Of a stretch of DNA of 42,987 bases, positions 20,541 through 29,895 are shown piece by piece. The translations under genes were made by a program, and so were the position numbers. The notes below the pieces were generated by a model. It saw only the letters and a list, made by a program, of their open reading frames with translations, did no database searches and had not been told where the DNA came from. Source of the DNA: Diphasiastrum complanatum (Eukaryota; Streptophyta; Lycopodiopsida; Lycopodiales; Lycopodiaceae); contig MU834943.1 of assembly GCA_029204225.1 (NCBI GenBank), forward strand, positions 1 to 42,987, read 5' to 3'. The stretch's first letter is position 1, and every line of letters starts with the position of its first letter.

Positions 20541-21184
20541 AAGATTCAACTAGTTTCATCACATTTTGCAATATTTCCATATTTGGCATATTGAGGCCAA
20601 AACTTGTTTTAGACTTAGAGGTTGACTTTTCAAAGTTCATTAGTCTAAATTTCATTTGAATAAACACTATTTGAAAGTGTGGGAAAGTTAGAATGCGAGT
20701 TAGAGTAGATTCAATCTGAATAGTTGGGTACATTGAATCTAGACCCAAAATTAGTAGGGTTAGCATTTTGGAGGGAAAGCCAAGTGGCCAAATAGAGTTT
20801 GAACCTGTTATAGAAGGATGTAACTCGTGGAGAGAGCAATCTTCTCTCTTCTCTATCTCATTTCATGCTTATACATGGTTCTCTTGGGTTCTACTATCCA
20901 TTGGTGCACTATCTTGGTGATTGCTTGCAATTCTATGTGTAGATTGATCTATATTTGTTATTTTTGGATCCACACATGTGAGATATAGTAGCTTGCTAAT
21001 TTTGTACGGATAAAAATAATACATAATCATTTCATTCAAGTTTGATCAAGTTCTATTGGTGTTTGCATCTCAATTTGTGTGTAGATACTGATTTTTCTAC
21101 ATTGGTGAGATTGGTAGTGTATTTCTCTTTCTAACCAAAGATCATTCAAGTAGATTGGATCTTAAGGATCTGAAATCTTTCACA
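20536..21184 (+). repeat. Cop-E 3' LTR
   Basis: 649 bp, TGTGAAAGATTC ... ATCTTTCACA. The TATA box is degenerate here (TATAGAAGG) and the palindrome reads CACACATGTG. It is the uninterrupted reference copy of the family LTR. Confidence 0.92.
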
Positions 21185-21189
21185 CTGGT
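21185..21189. repeat. Target-site duplication CTGGT, right copy (Cop-E)
   Basis: Matches 15859-15863. The following CTCACTGAGATGGAACTTCA continues the repeat interrupted on the left. Confidence 0.85.
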
Positions 21190-21683
21190 CTCACTGAGAT
21201 GGAACTTCAGAGGGGTCTGCGAGAGTTCTGGTGAAGATTTGAATTTTTTTTGGATTTTTTCAAGGGTTTTTTGAAATTTTTATGATTTTTCTCTGATTTT
21301 TGCAATCTGCTTGGAACTATATCTTGCAGGCTTCTATGCAGGTCTGGGACAGTACCCTAGAGCTGTTGCCAGTCATGCAAAGGTTAATTCACACTTGTTT
21401 TGGAGATATAAAAATCTGATGAGATTTTAGGCTCTTTTTCCCTCCAAAATACAGATTGGTATGTTTTTTTTGGGTTCTTGGTTGGTTGGTTTGGGTTTCA
21501 AGCCCTTAGAGACTGTTCAGGGCCTTTTCTACCCTCTCACACCTCCTTCGCTAGTCGTGAATACTCCAAACACAATTTTTTTTTTACAGAAAACTGACTC
21601 TAAATTCCCAAAAATCTACCTAAAACTACTCTAAAAAGCAAGAAAATAGCTAAAATGCAACTACACTAGTTCGTGGAAACCTA
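21190..21683 (-). other. Probable gypsy 5' leader, no gene
   Basis: No coding frame. It contains several T homopolymers (21240-21300, 21570-21582) and continues the CTCTCGCA/TGCGAGAG repeat region. Its position next to a minus-strand gypsy PBS suggests the untranslated leader of a gypsy element running leftward, possibly Gyp-1. That link is inference. Confidence 0.45.
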
Positions 21684-21701
21684 TCCCCGGCAATGGCGCC
21701 A
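21684..21701 (-). other. Gypsy primer-binding site (Asp-tRNA type)
   Basis: The minus strand reads TGGCGCCATTGCCGGGGA, the common plant gypsy PBS with one change (consensus TGGCGCCGTTGCCGGGGA). It is complementary to the 3' end of tRNA-Asp. It places a gypsy 5' LTR immediately to the right. Confidence 0.82.
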
Positions 21702-22420
21702 GTTTAGGGTCTTTGATCTGACATTGTAATAGTCCTCCCGCTGTCAACAAGGGTTAGTTCATTGGATAGGCACCTAAGTATGCATAGATGCTACTTCTAG
21801 TTAGTTCCCTACTCTTTATCTAACTCTACCTCCTCTAACACTACTCACACTAACTCTACTCTCCTAACTAACTTCATCATGATTGTTGGTGAAGAGAAAA
21901 GATATAATAGAAGAGGAAGAAGAAGGAGAAGAGAGAGAGAGATGAGATAGAGGTTAGCTCAAATGCTCAATTTCATTGCTTATGGAAAAGCCTTAACTAG
22001 CATAAACAAAAAGCATGGAAAATAGAAATAACAAGCAACCCACAACAATAGCATAAGCAAGAGTGATTAGCAAATGAGGATGCCCATCAAGTTTAGACTT
22101 TTACTTTATCCGTAATGGCTTAAGATATTCAGTTCTAAGTTTAAACTGCCATGGGCACTGCACATAGATATGTAGTTTCCAGTTATTTCAAGTTATGTAA
22201 AAGTTATTCCCACAATGCATTTTTGTAAGTGACCACCACTCCAAGTATAAATAGGAGTGGAAGAGTCCATTTTGAAGAAGAACCTCATTTGTAATACATG
22301 CCTATCTTTCTCTCTGATTGTTCTCCCTTGTGTGGTTTCATGGACTGTGTTACTTCACATTGTATTGTATATTAGTCATTTGACAACATGTTAAGCTAAT
22401 CTAGGCCCTCCATTCTCTAG
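21702..22420 (-). repeat. LTR-like region next to the gypsy PBS
   Basis: No coding frame. The left part should be the 5' LTR of the minus-strand gypsy, although a clean CA end is not visible (the sequence before the PBS is CCTAAAC on the element strand). It has a purine-rich GAGAGAGAGA stretch near 21925. From about 22100 the sequence looks like a separate plus-strand LTR with a TATAAATA box. Boundaries cannot be fixed without a second copy. Confidence 0.4.
22246..22253 (+). promoter_or_regulatory. TATA box of an LTR-like promoter
   Basis: TATAAATAGGAG with downstream AAGAAGAACCTC is the usual arrangement in a plant LTR promoter. No gene follows: the MITE-like element begins about 170 bp downstream. 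Confidence 0.4.
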
Positions 22421-22422
22421 TA

Positions 22423-22818
22423 GGGTAAGCCTTAGAGGATGAGATTTAGTTTAGGGTTTTATCTTTCAGGTTAATCCATCATTTGTTAGAAACTAAGGAG
22501 AGAAAAGAGAGAAGAGTGGATCTTACCCATCAGAATACTCACCACCATGCTCATGACTGTCTTTCTTGCATCCATATCCAAACTAGTTGGAGAAGCCATA
22601 GCGTAGACTAGTTGGGAGGCTGCCATAGTCATGCTAGTTGGAGCCATAGCCAGTGTGGATGTCGAAGATCCAACATTGGCGCCGTTGTGAGCATGGTGGT
22701 GAGTATTTTGATGGGTAGGATCCACTCTTCTCTCTTTTCTCTTCTTAGTTTCTAACAAATGACGGCTTAACCTAAAAGCCAAAACCCTAAACTAAATCTC
22801 ATCCTCTAAGGCTTACCC
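22423..22818. mobile_element. Fold-back, MITE-like DNA element with ~130-bp terminal inverted repeats
   Basis: The left arm (about 22423-22552) and right arm (about 22688-22818) are inverted copies with roughly ten mismatches, separated by a 135-bp centre. Termini read GGGTAAGCCTTAGAGG and CCTCTAAGGCTTACCC and are flanked on both sides by TA. A TA duplication fits Tc1/mariner-Stowaway elements; a PIF/Harbinger element would duplicate a 3-bp TWA site. There is no transposase, so it would be non-autonomous. The right flank is Cop-G-family leader, which it appears to have entered. Confidence 0.8.
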
Positions 22819-22820
22819 TA

Positions 22821-22895
22821 AAAACAACAAATTGTCAATGATTTTCACAATATTTATTAATGATAAGATCACTCTTATATTTAGCTCTAATAGCG
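22821..22895 (-). other. Leader and degenerate PBS of a Cop-G-family copia (minus)
   Basis: On the minus strand the sequence after the LTR end (AAAATTCACA) reads CGCTATTAGAGCT where Cop-G has TGGTATCAGAGCC, then AAGAGTGATCT and a GTTGACAAT...TTGTTGTTTT block matching the Cop-G leader at 29295-29355. It stops at the edge of the fold-back element. Confidence 0.72.
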
Positions 22896-23345
22896 TGTGA
22901 ATTTTCTGATAAAGGACAATTATGATTATACAAACAATCATTAAGAGTTATTGATTGCTAAATCCAAAGAACTATCAAGTTCTATGTGTTAGATCTTGAT
23001 CTAAATACATTACACTATGATTTTAGGATCAAATGATTGAAAAATATTAAGAGACTCCTCACACGTGCGGAGGAAAGTACCAGTATAGACTATAAATTGA
23101 GAGTGAAGTACTTTTACATACAAATGCATTCCAATCATAAAAACTCAAGACAAATGTGAGAATTACAAGTAAAGCTAGAAATTGCCAATGTCTCAACAAC
23201 TTTGTTTGGTTGATCTCTTTATAGATCAAGTACGTCCATGGCACATGTGAAGAGTGCCTAATCATCTAGATCCACCAATAGGAGCCAAATATGCCCATTA
23301 TTCAAAGTTGACTTATCACACTAGCTAGAAGCCAAAAGCTAGTGT
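22896..23345 (-). repeat. 3' part of a Cop-G-family LTR (minus)
   Basis: Homologous to 28790-29281 in reverse orientation. Shared blocks include ATCAATAACTCTTAATGATT, TTGAGTTTTTATGATTG and GGCACTCTTCACA. CACGTG is at 23062-23067. The upstream part of the LTR is missing. Confidence 0.8.
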
Positions 23346-23442
23346 CCACAAAAATAGGGACACTAGAAAAATGCAATTGGGAACTCCAGATGCTGCTATG
23401 GTAAATTTCTTTACTCCTATCTCATTTGAGCTTAAGGGAGAG
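23346..23442 (+). other. 3' terminus and PPT of a plus-strand copia remnant
   Basis: The short stretch ends in CTTAAGGGAGAG (PPT, 23431-23442) directly followed by TGTTAGAAATC, a typical copia PPT-LTR boundary. Too little coding sequence remains to name the family. Confidence 0.5.
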
Positions 23443-23545
23443 TGTTAGAAATCAGTTTGATCTGATTCATTAGTATAAGCTTCAAATTTGATACTATAAT
23501 TGGTGTACAATTAATAAAATTTACTATATTTGGAAACAACAATCA
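23443..23545 (+). repeat. LTR start fragment
   Basis: Begins TGTTAGAAATC after the PPT and includes an AATAAA (about 23512). The right boundary is unclear, because the following sequence looks like an LTR in the opposite orientation. Confidence 0.4.
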
Positions 23546-23910
23546 AGCATTCATACATCCACAAACAATCATACAATAGCAAAATAGGAGGCCTTCACAA
23601 GGTAAGAAAATGGAGGAGGAGGCTTCTCTTCTCTCTCTCTCAACCTCTATTCTTACAAATGAAAAGTGAATCAAAAGTGGTGTCACATCCCTACTTATAG
23701 ACAAAGCTAGGGCTAGAGTTTTCGGTTCACCCAAAAACCATGTGCCATAAGAACTTGAGTTTAATAAAACTTTAAACCAATTTGCATTTTGAACTACTTT
23801 GGGTCCTTTTTTATTTAAGGCCCATTGGAGCATAGATCTAATTCTATTTCTCGTGCCCTTGGCTTACGAGTACAATGCACCTTCTAAGGGTGTTTGTTGA
23901 CATTATATTA
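23546..23910 (-). repeat. LTR-like fragment, probably minus strand
   Basis: On the minus strand TATAAGTAGGG (23690-23699) is followed by a GAGAGAGAGAAGAG purine stretch, resembling the TATA and R region of a plant LTR. No end sequences or partner copy are visible. Confidence 0.35.
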
Positions 23911-24690
23911 CAAATAGATCTGAGTCTTTATGATGACTCAACCATGCTTTTATTCTCATTGCCGTAAGATATGTTGGGGAAGTGCTAGGCTTTGTCTTTG
24001 CTCATTGGATGGTCTGCGACTTGTCGACTCTCTGCACCCAATATATTGCCTACACATGGGGCTAAAAATTGCTGGCACAAAAATCCATAATTTGTTGAAA
24101 ACCATAGGTCGAACCATCGGGGTGCTCTGCCAGTGGCCCACACTCCTACTTGCGATCCTCTCCTACCTCGCTCATTGATCTGCGGCCCAGTTCACTCCTT
24201 CTTGCCATCACCTAACCCTATGGCTCCCTCCTCTTGTCTACCCCATGCCCTCTGTCTGGTGTCTCTGGCTCCCTCTACTCCCTTACCTGTGTGGGTCGTG
24301 CCCAACCCTTACTTCTGCCTGGCCACGCTCCATCACCATGAGGCCCGTCCTGCCTTCTGTACCTACGGATTTGCTTGTGGCCCGATCCCTACCTTATCTG
24401 CGGACAATTTGCAATTCGCAACCTGAGTTCTACCTGCAACTTTACTTCGCCTATAGATTTACTTAGAACCCTACATGTGAAAATCCCTTTCTTGTGGTAC
24501 ATCTCATAACTCTAGCCTTGCCTACATATGGTTGGTTTGAAAGGGATTGAATAACCCATGTATATTTGTTGCAAGGGATTTTCTTTGCCAATTGCTGGAA
24601 TGCAAGGCATTTGTTTGACGAGTTAAAAATGCCCGATATTCACAAAAGCAATTTTGCTACATCCGAAGGGGAGTGTAGAGTCTATAGTAT
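23911..24690. other. GC-rich island (about 23930-24430) and flank, no recognised gene
   Basis: The core is clearly richer in G and C than the rest of the window and has CG dinucleotides. Open frames exist on the plus strand (24133-24426, Pro/Cys-rich), but none resembles a family I know and codon structure is not convincing. It could be another transposon class or a captured genomic fragment. Confidence 0.3.
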
Positions 24691-24910
24691 CTTCTATCTT
24701 GTTTGTGTGCCTTATCGAAGTTTGGCCCTACGATGCTGGACAGAAGTTGCAGCTCTTAGCTTTGGGGATTTCTACTCTATACTATCTTTATGATCCGATT
24801 GCAGACCATACTACCACTAGTAGCAAATATTTTCGAAGCTTATGCAAATGGTTCAAATGAAGATAAGGCATCTATTCAAGATCTAACCCTATTTTACCTC
24901 ACTTGTTAAG
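24691..24910 (+). pseudogene. Exportin-1 (XPO1/CRM1) fragment, broken
   Basis: The plus strand encodes VPYRSLALRCWTEVAALSFG-DFY (24707-24775), very close to the conserved N-terminal HEAT-repeat region of plant exportin-1. After a deletion of roughly 25 bp and frame change comes FMIRLQTILPLVANIFEAYA, then NGSNEDKASIQDLTLF (24784-24889), and after another small T-run deletion a short TSLVK block. Order and spacing match one stretch of about 75 residues of XPO1, the nuclear export receptor for leucine-rich signals. It is a disrupted fragment with no neighbouring exons that I can identify. Whether introns were present cannot be told. The identification comes from recall of the family sequence. 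Confidence 0.75.
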
Positions 24911-25202
24911 TGAATTTTAGCTTATACACGAGTCATGCTTGTATGTCCAATTGGTGTCTCAAAAGCCAGAGCTCACACGCGTGATCTCTTGTCCATTTCA
25001 AAGTTCTCTAGGCTATTTGAAAATTGCATGTTGACCGTTAGAAATTTGCTTTGATGATTGCCATTGAAAGTGCCTGTGATCATGAACGGCCTTATTTTCG
25101 ACTCCATACCCAATGGAGCTTGAGCTGTAATTGTGGTATAGACCGACTTCTATTAGCATTTCCTTAGATTGGTAGCCTATTTGGGGGTCGTTTTATAAAC
25201 CT
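24911..25202. other. Unassigned spacer
   Basis: No open frame or repeat end recognised. It contains CACACGCGTG at about 24975. It may hold decayed intron or downstream exportin sequence, but I see no alignment. Confidence 0.35.
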
Positions 25203-27960
25203 TCAATACTCACGCATTTGCTGCTTCTCATGAATTGTTTGGGGACACTGGTCCTTTGACAATCTGAGACCTGGTTCCATTGGTGAGAGAGCTAACTTGC
25301 AATTCATCAGATTATAATTGACTAACATGTTGTAGATGCACCTCTGTTGTGTAATGTAGACCAACTTCTGTTTTCTGTCTCTATGGATTTGTATACCAAG
25401 GCAGAAATGAGCTTCGCCCAGATCGGTCATGTCGAATTTAGAAGATAACATTGTCTTGGCTTCTTTTATCAGATTGGTACTGTTGCTCGTGATCAATAAG
25501 GAAAGTATTGATCCTTTGAAACCATGCTCAAGCCGATTGCTTCAAGCCATAAAGTGCTTATGTAGTTTACACACATGATTGTGTTTACCCTCAATAATAT
25601 AACCTTCGAGTTTCACCATGTAAATGTCTTCTTCGATAACTCCATTGAGATATGTTGTCTATACATCCATTTGATGTATTTCCAAATCTGATGCAGCGAC
25701 AAATGATAGCAAAAGTCGAATAGAAGAATGCTTGACTACTGGACTGAAGGTCTCAGTGTAATCGACGTTGTATACCTAAGGAAATTCTCTGGCTACAAGT
25801 CATGCCTTTCTCATGTTGATGCTTCCATCTGCGTTGTACTTGACTTTAAAAATCCATTTGCAATCAATTACGTTTCTATTGGCAGGTAATTCGACAGTTG
25901 TCCACGTCTGGTTCTTTATAAGAGATGAATACTCTTTATCCATAGTTTCTTTGTAGAGATTTGAGTCAGGCTGACTAAGTGCCTCTTGGACAGATGTCGG
26001 TTTTTGAACAAGATAGGCTGCAAACTCGTCGATATACCGGTTAGGTGGTCTGCTAGTCCTTGATGATCTTCTGGGTAATACAAGAAGCTGACCATTTCCA
26101 TCATGCTGTAGTTGTTGATCTGCAACATCTGTTGATTTGTTGTTTGTCAAAAGTAGAGGAGCTTGGACCTTTAATAGGAATAGTTGACTGAGGAACTGGA
26201 AAGTTCAAAGCGTCAGGAGAATCTGATAGGTCGGCTACATGGGGACTACACTTTCTTTTGAGGTTTTGAAACTGATCTTCGATGAAGATGACATCCCAAA
26301 TAGTGAATAACTTCGACTCGATGGGATCAAACAACTTGTAGGCTTGATCTGAAGTATTGTAGTTGATGAAGACACATTTGATACTGTAGAAGTTGAGCTT
26401 CTTCTTGAGATCATGAGGAATCTGCGCAAAAGCAGTACATCCAAAAACTTGTAAGTTTGATAAAGAAGGTTTGGTACCTGTCCAAACTTGAAATGGAATT
26501 TTGTCTGAGAGGCCTTTAGTAGGACATCTGTTTTGAATATAGGTTGTTGTTGAAATAGCTTCAGCTTAGAAGCACTTCGGAAGTGTCAAATGTGATAACA
26601 TGCACTTTGCCGATTCAACTAAGGTTCTGTTCTTTCTCTGAGCAAAACCATTTGACTAAGGCGAATAGGAGGTGATATATTGGTGTTCAATGTCGTTGTT
26701 AAGGCAGTAGTCCTTGAATTCGTTGGAGATGTATTCTCCCCTGTTATTTGACCTCAGTGTTTTGATTCGTTTGTCAGTTTGATTCTCAGCACGCTCTTTG
26801 AATTGTCTGAATTTAATAAAAGCCTCTGATTTCTGTTCAATGAAATAAACAGCTGTTCTTCTAGAGAATTTGTCAATAAATATAATGATCTACTTTGCAT
26901 CTAGCAATGAAGGAGTTTGCATAGGTCCACATATATCTGTATGAACAACATCTAACAGATCTTTTGCTGCATGCCTATGGTTTGATCTAAAAGAAATCCT
27001 AGTCTACTTTCCAAAGATGCAGATATGACATACAAGGAAATCGACCTTACCAGAAGGATAGTCGAGATCAAGGACCATGGATTGTCTAGACATGTTCAAA
27101 ATAGATGCATAATTCAAGTGTCCTAACGATGATGCCATAGTAATGCTTTATTGAATAGAACATAGATTTTCAAGGCTTGACTAGACTCAGAATAGTAATG
27201 TGCCAATCTATATAAGTAGCCCTACCTCTTGCCGAGTGCAAGGATCTTATTACTCCTATCAACAATTTTGCATTGATCAAATTCAAATTCTACCTTATGA
27301 CCTAAATCTGTAATTCTACTCACTGATAACAGATTTATAGAGAGTTTAGAAACATATAAGACCTTTGATAGTAATTTGAATTGATCATGATGGAACCGCA
27401 ATATTACAGTACCTTCACCTTCACTAGTGTGAGTACTATTATCACCAAAATGAACAAATTTATTCGTGTTGTAAGGCATGTAGGAGTTGAAAATTTCACG
27501 TTGATTGGTCATATGTTGAGTTGTTCCAAAATCTAGAAAGTATGAATCATCCAAAAATGTGCTTTGATCTTTGACCATGAATGCGCCTTTATCCACTTCG
27601 ACCTGGGGAGATGATGAAATTGTGTTTGCTTATTGATCAGGTTGTTTGGCTGCGTTCTTCACTTGGAGAATTCAGCAATCCTTGATCTCATGGTTATTGG
27701 GCTTGCAATACCTGCAAAACATCCTCTTGTTCGATTGTGGATCTGATGATTGTGCTTGACTTTGAGTCTTTGGAGCTTTTCTGCTTCTGTCGCTTAGAGC
27801 CTTTGTTGACATATAGAGCCTGAGAGGAGGAAGTAGACGGAGTGTCTTGACAGCGGCCATTTGTTGCAAGAGATTCTTAAACTGGTTAATGTGACTCTCA
27901 AGAGAATCACCAGTAGACATTTTGAATGTGAAAAATTTCTTTCATAAATGTAACTTAATC
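25203..27960 (-). pseudogene. Cop-H: decayed copia gag-pol of a separate lineage
   Basis: Minus-strand blocks in correct copia order. Gag: FFTFKMSTGDSLESHINQF near 27950-27870, internally deleted, then CRYCKPNNHEIKDC near 27670-27715. Protease: YFLDFGTTQHMTN near 27510-27545, with D-F-G where the catalytic motif is D-S-G or D-T-G. Integrase is broken by many stops (26460-27220), with FGCTAFAQIPHDLKKK near 26400-26440. The RT start is at 25800-26150 (VIDCKWIFKVKYNADGS) and the RT end at 25203-25496 (KTMLSSKFDMTDLGEAHFCL). RNase H and LTRs are absent and both ends are truncated. It is the most degraded element in the window and resembles none of the others closely. Confidence 0.85.
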
Positions 27961-28435
27961 ATCATCAGGGGGTGGCTGAAGCCTTGCCCTCACCAGTATG
28001 TTCAGGATAATTTCTTGTCTGAATCTGTACACCTGGGCTGTTGTGTATTTAGAAAGTCTAAACTACAAGATAGAATATTCACGTATAAGTTACAATTAGA
28101 AAATCATGATTCCAAAACCAAATAGACAGAATAAATCACCTTTGAAATATCAACATCATGTTGAAGGTTGAACTACTCAAAAAATAACTTTGTATTATAC
28201 AAAGTGTACCACCCACAACTGAATGAATCATTTTGTTGGGGTGACTACAAAAGTACAGCACACAAGATACTAGTGAAGAAAACCTAAAAATGAATAGAAT
28301 TACATTTGAATTTTGATTTTAAAATACTAATGAGATGGACAAGATACCTTTAGACATTTGATGTCCCATTCAACTACCTTCACATTCTCGTTTGGAATGT
28401 ATTCACATATTATCGGCGCAGAATCGAGTCAATAT
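27961..28435. other. Intergenic stretch without recognised features
   Basis: AT-rich, no convincing frame. It has a small palindrome CTTTGTATTATACAAAG near 28182-28200. Nothing links it to Cop-H or Cop-G. Confidence 0.4.
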
Positions 28436-29281
28436 TGTTAAAAATATCACTTCCAACTTGATGTACCTTGTAGATCTCAAGTTAATTGATCTTGATAGGA
28501 TCTCACACGTGTGGAGTCTGTTTCCACGTGTGAAAGAATGTGCATAAGTCACTTTTATAAAGATAAATTGATTTTAGCTTGATCTACACTAGTGTGAAAT
28601 TGACCTTTGAGTAGAATCTTGAAAATGGTCAAATTGGTCAAACTTTATGTAAATAGATTGGACTTCCATGCGAATGAGTTATTACTCAAGATACCATTCA
28701 CACGTGTGGATAAGCTTCTAGAAGATAAGATAGGAAGATTCCATTAGATCCTATTTTATAAAGAATATTCCTATAAATGTGGAAGACTAGCTTTTTGTTT
28801 TCTAGCCAAAGAGAATAGTCAACTTCGGGAAATGAGCACATATGGCTCCCATTGGTGGATCTGGATGACTAGGCACTCTTCACACGTGTGAAGGCTTTCT
28901 GGACAGTACACAGCACGTGGATGTACTTGATCTATAAAGGGATCAACCAAATCATTGAGAAGTTGATGTGATTGGCAAATTCTAGTCTTGGTTGTATTTT
29001 CCACATTTGTCTTGAGTTTTTATGATTGAAATGCATTTGTAAACTTGTGTACTTTACTCTCTGTAAACAGGCCGCCGTACTGGAACTGTCCTCCACATGT
29101 GTGAGGCTGGCCATCCATGTTTTTAATCATTTGATCCATTGCTCTTGCCTAAATCATAGTGTAAAGCATCTAGATCAAGATCTAACACCTAGAGCTTGAT
29201 AGATCTTTGGATTAAGCAATCAATAACTCTTAATGATTGATAAGTACAATCATATTTGTCCTTTTTCTCTGAAAATTGACA
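28436..29281 (+). repeat. Cop-G 5' LTR
   Basis: 846 bp, TGTTAAAAATATC ... GAAAATTGACA, TATA box TATAAATG at 28772-28779. It is unusually rich in CACGTG: 28504-28513 (CACACGTGTG), 28525-28530, 28699-28708 (CACACGTGTG), 28881-28890 (CACACGTGTG) and 28914-28919. Its 3' half is homologous to the inverted fragment 22896-23345. Confidence 0.85.
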
Positions 29282-29294
29282 TGGTATCAGAGCC
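29282..29294 (+). other. Cop-G primer-binding site
   Basis: TGGTATCAGAGCC directly after the LTR. Confidence 0.9.
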
Positions 29295-29895
29295 AAGTCT
29301 AAGAGTGATCTAAATGATTAATAGTACTTGTGAAATCGTTGACAATGTGTTGTTTTTGAGTTCTAATTGAGAGGGCGAGTTCAAGGAGAGAGGTAGCGAG
29401 TTCAAGGAGAGAGGTATCATCATCATTTTTGGTCAAGATCGATTTGTGGGCTGCTGAAGTACTGTCCACACGTGTGAAACCATACACCAACCTTCAAATT
29501 AATTCCATTAGTATTTTTGACTCAAAAAAGCGCATATTAGTCCAAAATTCAAGGTTTTTAGTGCATTGTCTAGATCTAGGTTCAATCTATTGAATGCTAA
29601 TGATCAAACAATGATTTGAGTCATTGAAGCAATTCATTTTGAAGCATTAGATCAGATCTTTAAGGATGATTTGTTCAGATCTTAAGTGTGTGTGAAATAT
29701 CAAACAAAATTGAACTAGAATCAATATTTTGGAGGAGTGATTTGCTAGGATATTTGTAATTGATCTATTATACCACCATCCAAGTTGAACTGGGATTGAT
29801 AGGGCCGAGATTAGAAGCTTTTTGAAAGCTAAAAATCTATCTTAGATCACTCTTTATCAAGAGATCTTTGTGTATCTCATAGGCTTTCATTCACA
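29295..29895 (+). other. Cop-G 5' leader
   Basis: About 600 nt, non-coding. It includes a short direct repeat (GCGAGTTCAAGGAGAGAGGTA, about 29374-29415) and another CACACGTGTG at 29467-29476. Confidence 0.65.

Larger units (their letters stand above)
15864..21184 (+). mobile_element. Cop-E: RT-deficient copia with target duplication
   Basis: A plus-strand element bounded by homologous LTRs and a 5-bp duplication. It keeps PBS, leader, Gag start, a decayed second frame, the RNase H tail and PPT. Relative to its sister Cop-F it lost about 1.24 kb between the Gag linker and the integrase C-terminus, has a frameshift in Gag, and carries a 1107-bp gypsy piece in its 5' LTR. Once that piece is removed, the two LTRs differ at very roughly 5 percent by eye, so it is older than Cop-A. 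Confidence 0.88.

Noticed and set aside
21684-21701. tRNA-Asp gene
   Set aside because: Only the 18-nt 3'-end complement is present. No acceptor, D or anticodon arm lies upstream, so it is a gypsy primer-binding site.
22486-22782. 98-codon minus-strand protein
   Set aside because: It lies wholly inside the inverted repeats of the fold-back element, is low-complexity (His/Met/Ser-rich) and resembles no family.
23543-23833. 96-codon minus-strand protein
   Set aside because: It overlaps a TATA-like box and a GA-rich tract in LTR-like DNA and has no similarity that I can recognise.
24566-24700. Upstream continuation of the exportin-1 fragment
   Set aside because: The frame is open, but I see no convincing match to the preceding exportin residues before about VPYRS, so the call starts near 24691.
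28182-28200. Palindrome as a transcription terminator
   Set aside because: It is a short AT-rich inverted repeat in a plant nuclear context with no gene next to it.
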